Position numbers and translations under genes: made by a program. A stretch of DNA of 64,000 nucleotides from Hyphomonas johnsonii MHS-2. GTDB lineage: Bacteria; Pseudomonadota; Alphaproteobacteria; Caulobacterales; Hyphomonadaceae. The DNA is taken from positions 186,001-250,000 of the forward strand of contig NZ_ARYK01000003.1 of the NCBI RefSeq assembly GCF_000685275.1, given 5' to 3'. Positions 41,556 to 51,778 of the stretch are shown in pieces (position 1 is the stretch's first letter; every line of letters begins with the position of its first letter). The notes beneath the pieces were generated by a model that saw only the letters and a list, made by a program, of their open reading frames with translations, made no database searches and was not told where the DNA came from.

Positions 41556-41649
41556 GCAGCACCGGCAGGAGGAGCCTGTCAGGGGCATGGCCAGGCGTCC
41601 AGCGCGGGTTTCAGGAGGTGCGCTTCCTATGGGGCCGTACCGGTGCTGC
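41556..41649 (+). ncRNA. Possible structured RNA of unknown type
   Basis: GCAGCACCGG (41556-41565) pairs perfectly with CCGGTGCTGC (41640-41649). Inside, CAGG-AGGAG-CCTG, GGC-ATG-GCC and AGGAG...CTTCCT can form three hairpins, giving a multi-branched fold of 94 bases. It is located 9 bp after the helicase stop, so it may be the 3' UTR of pcrA or an independent RNA. I checked for the SRP RNA GGAAGNNAGCA-like core and did not find it. Confidence 0.3.
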
Positions 41650-41836
41650 AAGCGGATAATCATCCCCACGCGCCGAACGGAGTCCGAACGCCGCATTCAT
41701 CTTGCGCTCATCTTCGCGGCCCCGGATCGACGCATCCGGCCCGAAAAAATGCGTTCCCGGCGGGAATCGGGCGTGAAATTCTTGCCGCTGGAACCCCCAC
41801 TTTCCTAACGCGCGAAAGAAATCGGTTTACCAAATC

Positions 41837-41856
41837 GGAACGCATCGTACCGTTAG
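41837..41856. promoter_or_regulatory. Near-palindromic repeat, copy 1, upstream of mreB
   Basis: GGAACGCATCGTACCGTTAG. It matches the second copy at 16 of 20 positions; the shared core is CGTACCGTT. The copies are in direct orientation, 82 bp apart. Confidence 0.45.
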
Positions 41857-41918
41857 ATCGCCCTGATCGCTGCAGGTCTGATGGTAAATCCCAGTGAATA
41901 TCGACTGTTTTCAATGAC

Positions 41919-41938
41919 TGAACGGTTCGTACCGTTCA
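41919..41938. promoter_or_regulatory. Palindromic repeat, copy 2, upstream of mreB
   Basis: TGAACGG-TTCGTA-CCGTTCA with perfect 7-bp arms. It lies about 40 bp upstream of the CtrA-like box and about 90 bp before the predicted transcription start, a typical position for an additional regulator. The cognate protein is unknown. Confidence 0.5.
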
Positions 41939-41958
41939 TCTGCCGTGCACCGCTTGCA

Positions 41959-43103
<1,145 letters not shown>

Positions 43104-43142
43104 GAAAAGCGGGCCCCAGAAAACGGCAAGGAAACAAGGCGA

Positions 43143-44030
43143 ATGGCGCGCCTCAGCCGATCAGGACAGAAAACGGGGAAACGCTCAGCCAAGCGTCTGA
43201 TTCTCTTTGTGCTCATTTTTGGCGCGGCCGCTCTCGTGGTTTCGCAGTCTGCGCCCCAGATCCGGCGCGTTTTCGACCCCGTCCGCACCACTGCAGGCGA
43301 CCGGCTCGGCGGTGGCAATGATATCAGCCTGTGGGCCCGGATGTCCGGCCAGGTCGCCCGCGAGCGGCGGATTCGCGATCTCGAGGCCGAAGTGCGCGAA
43401 CTGTCCCGCTACAAGGCCGCCGCCATTTCGATGGCCGAGCGGCTCGAAGCCTACGAAAACATCCTCAACCTGGTGGGCGAACCGCCCGTGCGCGGCGTCA
43501 CCGCCCGCGTGACGGCTGAAAGTGATGGCCCGTTCTCCCAGACACTCCTGGCCAATGCCGGCCGTTCGCAGGGGGTCGAGCCCGGCGCAATCGCGGTCAA
43601 TGAAGGCGGCCTCGTCGGCCGGGTCATCCAGTTGGGCGAGCATTCCGCCCGTGTCCTGCTGGTGACGGACTTCAACAGCCGCGTGCCGGTGATGGGCGAA
43701 GTCAGTGGCGTGCGCGCGATCCTGTATGGTGGCCGCGACGGCATGGGCAGCCTGACCGACCTTCCCGAACGCAGCGAGTTCATCGAAGGCGAACGGATCC
43801 TGACATCGGCCGAGGGCGGCGCCTTTCCGCGCGGCCTGGTCGTCGGCGAGGCCCTCCGGTCCGGCGACGACTGGCGGGTGCGCTTTGCGATGGCCGAACG
43901 CGATGGCGGATATGTCCAGATGGTGCCGCCGCCCGTGATCGAAATTCCGGAGCCGATCGAGGAAATCCCCGCAGCCGGTGAAACAGGGAATCCGGTACAG
44001 GCCAGTGCTGCCCAGGGGGTGCGCCAGTAA
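43143..44030 (+). CDS. mreC: Rod-shape protein MreC
   Basis: A 295-residue bitopic membrane protein: a basic N-terminus (SGQKTGKRSAKRL), one membrane helix (about residues 19-36), a coiled coil (RERRIRDLEAEVRELSRYKA) and the periplasmic MreC beta-barrels with SRVPVMGEVSGVRAILYGG. The Pro/Glu-rich C-terminal tail (IEIPEPIEEIPAAGE) is a lineage-specific extension. It connects MreB with PBP2 and activates it. 39 bp after mreB; its stop overlaps mreD in a TAATG junction. Confidence 0.96.
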   Translation: MARLSRSGQKTGKRSAKRLILFVLIFGAAALVVSQSAPQIRRVFDPVRTTAGDRLGGGNDISLWARMSGQVARERRIRDLEAEVRELSRYKAAAISMAERLEAYENILNLVGEPPVRGVTARVTAESDGPFSQTLLANAGRSQGVEPGAIAVNEGGLVGRVIQLGEHSARVLLVTDFNSRVPVMGEVSGVRAILYGGRDGMGSLTDLPERSEFIEGERILTSAEGGAFPRGLVVGEALRSGDDWRVRFAMAERDGGYVQMVPPPVIEIPEPIEEIPAAGETGNPVQASAAQGVRQ

Positions 44031-44581
44031 TGGCCAGCCGCAAGTCAGGCCGCCAGCGCAAGAGCCTCTGGTCCCAGACCGGCCCGACACTGCGCCTGCT
44101 GTTCGGCGCATTCGCGATTGCCGCGATCGGGCTGCTCGGCCTGACACCGAAAACCCTGTTCGGCCTGTCCATCGCCTGGCCCTATGCTGCCCTCTGGGGC
44201 GCCATCGGCTGGGGGCGGGTCGGCCTGTCGATCCGGCCCATGGTCATTCTCATCGTGTTCGGCCTGATCCAGGATATCAGTTTCAATGCGCCGCTCGGCT
44301 GTTTCGTGATCGTCAACCTGATCGTCTACGGCCTCAGCGCGGCGATTGCCGAAACCTTTGACGTGATGAACGAGCCGCTCGTGGCGGTTGTCTCGCCCGT
44401 GCTTCTCTTCATCGCCGGGTTTCTTGTCCTGTGGCTGCTTGCCAGCAGCCTCGAAGACCATGCCGTGCGGGCCACGCCGCTGTTTGCGGCCTTCCTGACC
44501 ACCGGCCTGATCTACGCCCTCGGGCACAAGGTGTTCGACCTCGGGCGGGCACCCGGCCAGTCTGCGGGGCAGGGCGCATGA
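44030..44581 (+). CDS. mreD: Rod-shape protein MreD
   Basis: A 183-residue protein with a basic start (MASRKSGRQRKSLW) and five to six membrane helices. FGLIQDISFNAPLGCFVIVNLIVYG resembles the conserved GLxxDxxxxxPLGxxxL MreD motif. It completes the MreBCD elongasome scaffold. Its ATG overlaps the mreC stop by one base and its TGA overlaps the mrdA ATG (ATGA). Confidence 0.93.
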   Translation: MASRKSGRQRKSLWSQTGPTLRLLFGAFAIAAIGLLGLTPKTLFGLSIAWPYAALWGAIGWGRVGLSIRPMVILIVFGLIQDISFNAPLGCFVIVNLIVYGLSAAIAETFDVMNEPLVAVVSPVLLFIAGFLVLWLLASSLEDHAVRATPLFAAFLTTGLIYALGHKVFDLGRAPGQSAGQGA

Positions 44582-46509
44582 CCCAGGACCGCTCGATCGA
44601 GGACGATTTCACCCGCCGCATGCTCATCGCGGCCGGCGCGGGCGGTGTCGTCTGGGCCGGGCTCGTTGCACGCCTGTTCCAGCTTCAGGTCGTCGAGCGC
44701 GAGAAGTACGAGGCCGCCGCCGAAGACAACCATATCAAGCTCGCCCTCGCCCCGCCCCAGCGTGGCAGCATCCTCGACCGGTTCGGCAAGCCGCTCGCCT
44801 CGCACCGCCGCGCAGGCCGCGTGTCGATCATTCCGGAACAGACCCGCGATGCAGCCGACACGCTCGCCAGGATCGCCGCGCTGATTGATGTCCCCGACGA
44901 ACGCCTCGCCCGGCTCACGCGGGAAATCAGCACCAGCCGCCGGCGCAACGCAGCCTTCGTGCCGATCATCGTTGCGCATGAACTGACCTATGAAGACTTC
45001 GCGCGCATGAATGTGCACGCGGCCGAGATTCCCGGCGTTCAGGTCGAAATGGCCTCCACCCGGTCCTATCCCCGCGGGCGCGATTTCGCCCACGTGCTCG
45101 GCTATGTCGCACGCGCCAGCCAGGACGACCTGCACCGCCTGTCCAACGGCATGCCGGCGGACGAGGCCAAGCGTCTGGAAAACCTGTTTCGCCACCCGGA
45201 CATGCGCACCGGCCGCCAGGGCATGGAGCGGTTCGCCGAGGAATGGCTGCGCGGCAAGCCCGGTTTCCGCAAACTGGTCACCAATGCGGCTGGCCGCGTG
45301 ATCGAGGAAATTCCGGACGACAAGTTCGCGCCGGTTCCCGGCAAGGACGTCTACGTCACGATCGATTCCGAGCTCCAGCGCGCAGCCATCGAGCGGTTCG
45401 GCGACGAGAGCGGCGCAGCCGTCGTGCTCGATGTCGAGACCGGCGACGTCCTCGCCATGGTGTCGACCCCGGCCTTCGATCCGAACGATTTCGTCAACGG
45501 CATTTCCGGCGCCGACTACGCCCTGCTGCGCGACAATCCGCGCTCGCCGCTCTACCCGCGCGCGCATGGCGGCGTGTACCCGCCGGGCTCCACCTTCAAG
45601 ATGGTCGTCGCCACCGCCGCGCTCGAATCCGGCGCCGTGAAGCCGACCGACCGGGTGCATTGCAACGGCTACTACCGTTTCGGCAACCGCACCTGGCACT
45701 GCTGGAAGAAGGGCGGCCACGGCTCGGTCGACATGCACAATGGCATCAAGGGGTCGTGCGACGTCTATTTCTACGAGACGGCCCGGCGCACCGGCGTCGA
45801 GGCGATTGCCGCGACGGCCCGCAAGTTCGGCTTCGGCGAGGCCTGGACGCTCGGCATGACCGGTGCCCGCGGCGGCCTCGTGCCGGACAGTGCCTGGAAG
45901 CAGCGTGTCATGGGCGAGCAATGGTACGAGGGCGAAACGCTCAATTTCGGCATCGGCCAGGGCCAGCTCGGCGTCACCCCGCTCCAGCTTGCCCTGATGA
46001 CGGCGCGGATCGCCTCCGAAGGGCACAGCTACAAGCCGAGACTGGTCGGCCTCGGCCCGAAATCGGACGAAGACGGCGTGCTCGACGCCCCGCTCGATGC
46101 CGAGATCATGAAGCGCATGAAGGCCGGCATGTACGGCGTCACCTCCGAGGCTGGCGGCACGGCCTACCGGTCCGGCGACCTTGGCCTTGGCGGCCCGCGC
46201 CTGGCTGGCAAGACCGGCACCGCGCAGGTCCGCCGCATCACCATGGCCGAACGCGACAAGGGGGTCCGCAAGGGCCTCAATATCGAGCGCGAGCTGCGCG
46301 ACCACGCCCTGTTCGTGGCTTATGCGCCGTCCGACGATCCGAAATACGCCATCGCCGTCGTCGTCGAGCACGGGGAAGGCGGCTCGTCCACGGCCGCGCC
46401 ACTGGCCCGCGACATCCTCCACTTCGCGCTCAAGAATGACAGCCGCCGCAAGCCAGCCTATTCCCAGACCGCCTCGGTCGCGCCAGCCACCGCCGGTGAG
46501 CCGACATGA
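44578..46509 (+). CDS. mrdA: Penicillin-binding protein 2, elongation transpeptidase
   Basis: A 643-residue class B PBP starting MTQDRSIEDDFTRRM. An N-terminal membrane helix, the PBP dimerisation domain (PPQRGSILDRFGKPLA) and the transpeptidase domain follow. The active-site motifs are SxxK at Ser338 in YPPGSTFKM, the SxN-like motif GSCDVYFY, and KTGT at about Lys545 (AGKTGTAQ). It cross-links peptidoglycan during lateral growth together with RodA. The start overlaps mreD and the stop overlaps rodA, both ATGA. Confidence 0.97.
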   Translation: MTQDRSIEDDFTRRMLIAAGAGGVVWAGLVARLFQLQVVEREKYEAAAEDNHIKLALAPPQRGSILDRFGKPLASHRRAGRVSIIPEQTRDAADTLARIAALIDVPDERLARLTREISTSRRRNAAFVPIIVAHELTYEDFARMNVHAAEIPGVQVEMASTRSYPRGRDFAHVLGYVARASQDDLHRLSNGMPADEAKRLENLFRHPDMRTGRQGMERFAEEWLRGKPGFRKLVTNAAGRVIEEIPDDKFAPVPGKDVYVTIDSELQRAAIERFGDESGAAVVLDVETGDVLAMVSTPAFDPNDFVNGISGADYALLRDNPRSPLYPRAHGGVYPPGSTFKMVVATAALESGAVKPTDRVHCNGYYRFGNRTWHCWKKGGHGSVDMHNGIKGSCDVYFYETARRTGVEAIAATARKFGFGEAWTLGMTGARGGLVPDSAWKQRVMGEQWYEGETLNFGIGQGQLGVTPLQLALMTARIASEGHSYKPRLVGLGPKSDEDGVLDAPLDAEIMKRMKAGMYGVTSEAGGTAYRSGDLGLGGPRLAGKTGTAQVRRITMAERDKGVRKGLNIERELRDHALFVAYAPSDDPKYAIAVVVEHGEGGSSTAAPLARDILHFALKNDSRRKPAYSQTASVAPATAGEPT

Positions 46510-47711
46510 GCCGCGACGGGTATACCGGTTTCAGCCGGGGCGAGGCGCGCACCCGCACCGCCACGTCACTCTCGTTCGAGACGATGGGGCCGCTGCGCAA
46601 GCTGGCGAAACTGCCCTGGGGCTTCATCCTGCTGATCGTCGCCATGGCGCTGACCGGCGCGGCGATGCTGTATTCCTCGGCGCACACCAATCCCGGCGAA
46701 TCGGACCTCTGGTTCCTCCAGCTGTCGCGCTTCGGGCTGACCTTCGTGATGATGCTCGTCATGGCGCTGTTCCCGCTGTCGCTGTGGCGCACGCTCGCGC
46801 TGCCGGCCTACGCGTTCACCGTGCTGCTGCTTGTCCTGGTCGAAGTGGTCGGTGTCACCGGCGGCGGCGCCCAGCGCTGGCTTCAGGTCGGCCCCGTCGC
46901 GGTCCAGCCGTCGGAATTCGCCAAGCTCGCCGTCACGCTGGCGCTGGCCTGGTATTATGACCGCGTGATCACGCCGCGGTCCGGCCGCTTCGTGATCCAT
47001 CTCGGTGCGCTGGTCATCATCCTCATTCCCGCCGTGCTGATCTTCAAGCAGCCGGATTTCGGCACCACCCTCGCGCTGATCGCCTCCGGCGGCGTGGTGA
47101 TCTTCCTCGCCGGCATGTCAATGCGCGTGATCCTCGGCGGCGTCGTCGCCGGGATTGCCGCCATCCCCGCCATCTATTTCAGCCTCGCCGCCTACCAGCG
47201 CGAGCGGGTCGACACATTCCTTTCCCAGCTGTCGGGCGATGCCACCAATGCGCTGGGCGAAAGCTACCAGATCGAACAGGCCAAGATCGCCATCGGGTCC
47301 GGCGGATGGAACGGCAAGGGCTATCTCGCCGGCATCCAGTCCCAGCAGGACTATGTGCCGGAACAGCATACCGACTTCATCCTGACGGTGATTGCCGAGG
47401 AATTCGGCTTTCTCGGCACGACAGCGCTGCTGCTCGGTTTCGCGGTGATTCTCGGCTGGGCGTTCTATTCGGCGTCGCAGTCGCGCAGCTGGTTCGGGCG
47501 ACTCGCCGGGGCGGGTGCGACGGCGACCGTCGCGTTCTATATCGTGTTCAATGTCGGCATGGTGATCGGGCTCCTGCCCGTCGTCGGCATGCCGCTTCCG
47601 CTGATTTCGTATGGCGGCACCGCCCTGCTGACGACGATGGCCTGTTTCGGCCTCATCCTGTCGGCGCATATGCACCGCGACGACAAATTATCGTCGACGG
47701 GGCTCATCTGA
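46506..47711 (+). CDS. rodA: RodA, SEDS-family peptidoglycan glycosyltransferase
   Basis: A 401-residue SEDS protein with about ten membrane helices. GGGAQRWLQVGPVAVQPSEFAK and FGTTLALIASGGVV, LPVVGMPLPLISYGGTALLT are the family signatures, including the QPSEFAK loop and the GxPLPxxSYGG motif near the end. It polymerises lipid II glycan strands in the elongasome with PBP2. The ~45-residue cytoplasmic N-terminus (GEARTRTATSLSFETMG) is somewhat long. Last gene of the mre operon. Confidence 0.97.
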   Translation: MSRDGYTGFSRGEARTRTATSLSFETMGPLRKLAKLPWGFILLIVAMALTGAAMLYSSAHTNPGESDLWFLQLSRFGLTFVMMLVMALFPLSLWRTLALPAYAFTVLLLVLVEVVGVTGGGAQRWLQVGPVAVQPSEFAKLAVTLALAWYYDRVITPRSGRFVIHLGALVIILIPAVLIFKQPDFGTTLALIASGGVVIFLAGMSMRVILGGVVAGIAAIPAIYFSLAAYQRERVDTFLSQLSGDATNALGESYQIEQAKIAIGSGGWNGKGYLAGIQSQQDYVPEQHTDFILTVIAEEFGFLGTTALLLGFAVILGWAFYSASQSRSWFGRLAGAGATATVAFYIVFNVGMVIGLLPVVGMPLPLISYGGTALLTTMACFGLILSAHMHRDDKLSSTGLI

Positions 47712-47793
47712 CCCGCTAGCAGGGCCCACAATTGATTTTTATGCCGCGCCCGCTAGGGTCGCGCGAAATGAATCACCCGGGGAGGGGCAACAT

Positions 47794-49209
47794 ATGGCAG
47801 GCGTCGGTCGCAAGACAGATACGTGGAGTTCGCGTTTTGGATTCATCATGGCCGCGGTCGGCTCGTCCGTCGGTCTCGGCAATTTCTGGCGGTTTCCCTA
47901 TACCGCAGGCGAAGAGGGCGGTGGCGCCTTCATCATGATCTACCTGTTCTGTGTCCTCCTGATCGGCCTGCCGCTCTTGATGGCGGAATATGCCATGGGC
48001 CGGAAATCCGGCATGTCGGCCATTGAAGGGTTCCAGTCGCTCGCCCGCGCCGAAAGCAAGAGCCAGAACTGGGGCATCGCGACCTGGATCGGCACGCTGA
48101 CGGCCTTCTTCATCAGTACATTCTATGTCGTGATCTCGGCCTGGCTCCTGGCCTTTTTCGTCCAGTCCTTTGGCGGCTATTCCGGCATGGATGCAGCTGC
48201 GTCCGGCCAGAACTTCAACGACATGATCGGGCAGGGAGAACATCCGCTTCGTTCGAAATGGTATATTCTCTTCCTCCTGGCCTGTTTCATTGGCGCAAAT
48301 GTTTTCGTGGTCGGGCGCGGGGTCAAAGGCGGCATCGAGCGCGCTTCGACGATCCTGATGCCGGCCTTCTTCGTGATGCTTGTCATCGTCGTCGGGTTTG
48401 CAGTGATGAATGGTGACACGGCCCGTGCCGCTGCCTTCATCCTTGAACCGAAATGGGAAGATGTCGGCTTCGGCACATTCCTCGCCGCCCTCGGTCAGGC
48501 CTTCTTCTCGATTGGTGTCGGTGTCGGCCTGATGGTCACCTACGGCGCCTACCTGTCGCGGGACACCAATATCCCGCGCTCCTCGCTGATCATTGTCGGG
48601 TCCGACACGCTGGTCGCGATGATTGCCGGCTTCGCCATCTTCCCGATCGTGTTTGCTGCCGGGCTTGATCCGGCGGGCGGGCCCAGCCTGTTCTTCGTGT
48701 CGATGCCGGTCGCGTTCGGTGCCATTCCGGGCGGAGGAATATTCGCCACGGTGTTCTTTGCGCTCGCCCTTTTCGCGGCGTTCACATCGGCGATTTCGCT
48801 GATGGAAGTCAGCGTCTCATGGCTCGAGGAACGCCAGGGCGTCACACGCTTCGGCGCGGCGCTCGGCATCGGTTTCTCGATGTTCATGATCGGCGCGGCC
48901 TATGTCTTCTCGCTCGAATATCTCGACTTCATGGACTTCATGACCGAAGGCCTGCTGTTGCCGCTGGGCGGCTTGCTGACGGCAACTTTTGCCGGCTGGG
49001 TTCTCAGCCGGGAAATGCTCACGTCAGAACTTGGTGAAAGCACCCTGATGAACGCATGGCGATTTACCATGCGCTGGGTGGTGCCGCCATTCATCGCGAT
49101 CATCCTGGTCTTCGGGTTCATGGACAAGATCCAGGACCAGTACCATGTGCCGCTTCCCGGCGTGATGACCAAGCTGCTCGGTCCGAACTGGATTCCGCCG
49201 GTCGACTAG
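47794..49209 (+). CDS. Neurotransmitter:sodium symporter (NSS/SNF) family transporter
   Basis: A 471-residue transporter with about 12 helices behind a strong GGGGAGGGG ribosome site. The helix-1 Na/substrate region MAAVGSSVGLGNFWRFPYTAGEEGGGAF and the helix-6 segment FFSIGVGVGLMVTYGAYLS are hallmark NSS sequences; AFTSAISLMEVSVSW holds the helix-8 Na site. Bacterial members (LeuT, TnaT, MhsT) import amino acids with Na+. The exact amino acid is not predictable. An independent unit after rodA. Confidence 0.93.
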   Translation: MAGVGRKTDTWSSRFGFIMAAVGSSVGLGNFWRFPYTAGEEGGGAFIMIYLFCVLLIGLPLLMAEYAMGRKSGMSAIEGFQSLARAESKSQNWGIATWIGTLTAFFISTFYVVISAWLLAFFVQSFGGYSGMDAAASGQNFNDMIGQGEHPLRSKWYILFLLACFIGANVFVVGRGVKGGIERASTILMPAFFVMLVIVVGFAVMNGDTARAAAFILEPKWEDVGFGTFLAALGQAFFSIGVGVGLMVTYGAYLSRDTNIPRSSLIIVGSDTLVAMIAGFAIFPIVFAAGLDPAGGPSLFFVSMPVAFGAIPGGGIFATVFFALALFAAFTSAISLMEVSVSWLEERQGVTRFGAALGIGFSMFMIGAAYVFSLEYLDFMDFMTEGLLLPLGGLLTATFAGWVLSREMLTSELGESTLMNAWRFTMRWVVPPFIAIILVFGFMDKIQDQYHVPLPGVMTKLLGPNWIPPVD

Positions 49210-49266
49210 CCGCTCTCGGCGGTCCGCTTATCCAACCCCTCCGGCATTCGGCGTATACTGACGCCG

Positions 49267-49647
49267 ATGCCAGCCTTCTCCCTCCTCACCCCCATGCAGG
49301 GGCTGCCCTGGTACCTGTTGCCGCTCTGGCCACTGATCTTCTGGCGCATCCAGCGCCTGAAGGCATGGTTCAGGGCGGCGGGGCATCCCGGTGCGCAGAT
49401 GCTGTGGGGCGTGATGTGGAACGGGCGGGTCGTGCTCATCCGGCTGTCTGACGACATGTCCGTGCAGCGTTCGGGCTGTTTCCGTGCACCTGTGTCGGAT
49501 CGGCTGCGGCTTGCCCTCACAGACATCCAATGCCCGCGCCCTCGGTTCACTCCGGGGCTGCGAAGGGACCAGCAATCGCATTGCGATTGCCCCGCAGCAG
49601 GCCCAAGCGCAGGGCTGGTCCGGATCGGCCCCATCCCCGACACCTGA
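49267..49647 (+). CDS. 126-residue hypothetical protein
   Basis: Starts MPAFSLLTPMQGLPWYLLPL, 57 bp after the transporter. The first half is Trp/Leu/Arg-rich with a hydrophobic, possibly membrane-associated segment and a plausible short fold (AQMLWGVMWNGRVVLIRLSDD). The second half (from about residue 65) becomes Pro/Arg/Ser-rich with frame-shadow composition. The gene may be genuine with an unstructured tail, or a frame-shift may lie in the middle. No family recognised. Confidence 0.45.
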   Translation: MPAFSLLTPMQGLPWYLLPLWPLIFWRIQRLKAWFRAAGHPGAQMLWGVMWNGRVVLIRLSDDMSVQRSGCFRAPVSDRLRLALTDIQCPRPRFTPGLRRDQQSHCDCPAAGPSAGLVRIGPIPDT

Positions 49648-49715
49648 CCCGAACGCCCGACTCGAAAATCTGGTTTCACCCACAAGCGCCCTCACAGGCG
49701 CCGCAGGTGCTGGAA

Positions 49716-50705
49716 TCAGGCCTTCACGGTTGGCAGGAACTGTTCGGCGAACATGTCGGTCGCCGCGATCAGCCGGTCGACAATGCCGGGCTCCATCGAG
49801 GAATGGCCGGCATCCGGGATGATGTGCAACTCGGCTTTCGGCCAGGCTTTCGACAGCGCCCAGGCCGTGGAAAGCGGCGTCACGACATCATATCGTCCGT
49901 GGACGATCACGCCGGGGATGGACTGCAAGGTGCGCTCGGCTTCCTCGAGCAGCCAGGAATCGTGCGCGAAAAACCCGCGATTGATGAAATAGTGGCACTC
50001 GATCCGCGCGAAGGCGTCGACGAAATCATCCTCGTTGAAGCGCGGCGGCGTGGTCACCGGGCCCTTGATCGAAAGGGTCTCGCCCTCCCACCGTGCCCAG
50101 GCGCGGGCCGCTTCGATGCGGGCATTCTTGTCGCTGCCGATCAGGCGCTTGTGGAAGGCATTCAGCAGGTCGCCGCGCTCGGCCTCGGGAATCGGCGCGA
50201 TGTAACGGTCGTAGGAATCCGGGAACAGACGGCTCGCGCCGGATTGGTAGAACCAGCTGATCTCCGATTTCGAGACAAGGAAGATGCCGCGCAGCACCAG
50301 GCCCAGCACGCGGTCCGGATGGGTCACGGCATAGGCCAGCGACAGGGTCGACCCCCAGGAGCCGCCGAAAACGACCCATTGGTTCACCCCGACATGCTCG
50401 CGCAGGGCCTCGATATCGTCGACCAGGTCCCAGGTCGTGTTCTCGCGCAGTTCGGAATGCGGGGTCGACCGGCCACAGCCGCGCTGGTCGCACAGGAAGA
50501 TGCGATAGCGCGCCGGATCGAAGAATCGCCGCATTTCGGGGTTGGAGCCGCCCCCCGGCCCACCGTGCAGGGCAATCACCGGAACACCGTCCGGATTGCC
50601 GGATTCCTCCCAGAATATCTCGTGAATGTCTGAAACACGAAGGCGACCGGTGCGCCTGGCCTCGTGGCGGGGATACAAAGTACGGCGATTTTGGCGTTTA
50701 TTCAT
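49716..50705 (-). CDS. pip: Proline iminopeptidase
   Basis: A 329-residue alpha/beta hydrolase of the S33 family. HGGPGGGSNPEM is the oxyanion loop, FLCDQRGCGRSTPH the conserved strand, GGSWGSTLSL the nucleophile elbow, GRYDVVTP the acid and DAGHSSMEPG the histidine. The helical cap with RWEGETLSI is typical of Pip. It removes N-terminal proline from peptides in the cytoplasm. Normal length. Divergent from the lipoprotein gene. Confidence 0.95.
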   Translation of the reverse strand: MNKRQNRRTLYPRHEARRTGRLRVSDIHEIFWEESGNPDGVPVIALHGGPGGGSNPEMRRFFDPARYRIFLCDQRGCGRSTPHSELRENTTWDLVDDIEALREHVGVNQWVVFGGSWGSTLSLAYAVTHPDRVLGLVLRGIFLVSKSEISWFYQSGASRLFPDSYDRYIAPIPEAERGDLLNAFHKRLIGSDKNARIEAARAWARWEGETLSIKGPVTTPPRFNEDDFVDAFARIECHYFINRGFFAHDSWLLEEAERTLQSIPGVIVHGRYDVVTPLSTAWALSKAWPKAELHIIPDAGHSSMEPGIVDRLIAATDMFAEQFLPTVKA

Positions 50706-50819
50706 TGGGTCTTCACTATTTGTCAGTCAAATCGGGAACTACTACTGGACTTGGCATAGTACCATTCGTAGAACTTATTACGGGTGGGGACCCAAACAGG
50801 TTTTGCAGGTGGCCGTTTG

Positions 50820-51431
50820 ATGCGTAGCGTAGTTCTGGGTTTATCCCTAAGTCTTCTCGCCGGTTGTGCAACCGTTTCGATGGTGCCCGGTGAAGCGACG
50901 GTTGAAAGCGGCCTCTCGCACAACCAGTCGGTCCTGCGCAAGGTTTCTGCTGAATATTGTGATGGCGCCGTTGAGGCTGGATGGGTTGAAGCGTCAGGCG
51001 GTCTCGCAGGTCTCGCCAGCGCCCTGATCAATGGCCGGGCAGAGCCGGGTGAGAACTATGCCGCCCGCATCGGCGCTGCCACAGACGCCCCCGCCCTCGT
51101 CCTGTCCCGCATTTCGTCAGACGCCCAGGCCGCCAGGGCCGGCCTCGCCGGTGTCAGCGATGAAGCCCGTACAGTCCTGTCCAGCGATGACAAGAATGCC
51201 GCCACCCGCACCGATGTCATGAGCTACGAGCGTGCGCTGGTGCGTGCGCAGATGGCCTATCGCAGCTTCCAGGCCGCGCTCAGCGAAGTCTCTGCGCGCG
51301 ATGACATGGATGTCGATACGGCCCCGGTGGACCTGGAACTCGAAAGCTTTGCCGGCACGATCGACGACGCCCGCAAGACTGCCGACGGCCTGGCCGACAA
51401 GTACGCCTCGCTGAATACCAAGGCGTCCTAG
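50820..51431 (+). CDS. Small lipoprotein, function unknown
   Basis: A 203-residue protein starting MRSVVLGLSLSLLAGCATVS with a clear lipobox (LLAGC, Cys16) and an AGGTGG ribosome site; an ATG 12 codons upstream is not favoured. After the signal the protein is almost entirely helical, Ala- and charge-rich (ALVRAQMAYRSFQAALSEV), likely a coiled-coil bundle. I do not recognise a family. It may be an outer-membrane lipoprotein. Its stop overlaps the convergent DUF423 gene by 4 bases. Confidence 0.75.
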   Translation: MRSVVLGLSLSLLAGCATVSMVPGEATVESGLSHNQSVLRKVSAEYCDGAVEAGWVEASGGLAGLASALINGRAEPGENYAARIGAATDAPALVLSRISSDAQAARAGLAGVSDEARTVLSSDDKNAATRTDVMSYERALVRAQMAYRSFQAALSEVSARDDMDVDTAPVDLELESFAGTIDDARKTADGLADKYASLNTKAS

Positions 51432-51778
51432 CGCCGAGTCGCGCCTGCCGCGACCAGTGCCCACCCTGCCAGAAACATGAGGCCGCCCAGCGGCACGACT
51501 GCGCCCAGCCAGCGCGGTGCGCCCAGCGCCATCGCGTAGAGGCAGCCTGAAAAGACCAGAGCCCCCAGAATAAAGGCCCATCCGCCCCGGCGCACCAGCC
51601 CGGCGCGATCAGACAGGGCAACCGCCAGCGCCGCGACCGCATGCACCAGTGCATACAGAGTCGCTGTCTGCCACCAGCCGGCGGCCTCTGCGTCGAGGTT
51701 CAGGCCATGCGCGCCGAACGCGCCCAGGGCGACGCCGGTAAAGCCCGTGAGGCCCGCCGCCAGCGCCAGCCGGTTCAT
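51428..51778 (-). CDS. DUF423/YgdD-type small membrane protein
   Basis: A 116-residue protein with four membrane helices. The N-terminal signature AGLTGFTGVALGAFGAHGL and WWQTATLYALVHAVAAL, GALVFSGCLYAMAL fit the DUF423 (TMEM256-like) family exactly. Function unknown; E. coli YgdD is uncharacterised. Its ATG overlaps the stop of the upstream thioesterase gene (ATGA), so the two are coupled. Confidence 0.88.
   Translation of the reverse strand: MNRLALAAGLTGFTGVALGAFGAHGLNLDAEAAGWWQTATLYALVHAVAALAVALSDRAGLVRRGGWAFILGALVFSGCLYAMALGAPRWLGAVVPLGGLMFLAGWALVAAGATRR

Noticed and set aside
41556-41649. SRP (4.5S) or 6S RNA
   Set aside because: The conserved SRP core (GGUCAGG...GGAAG...AGCA) is missing, and the fold is not the long single bulged hairpin of 6S RNA.
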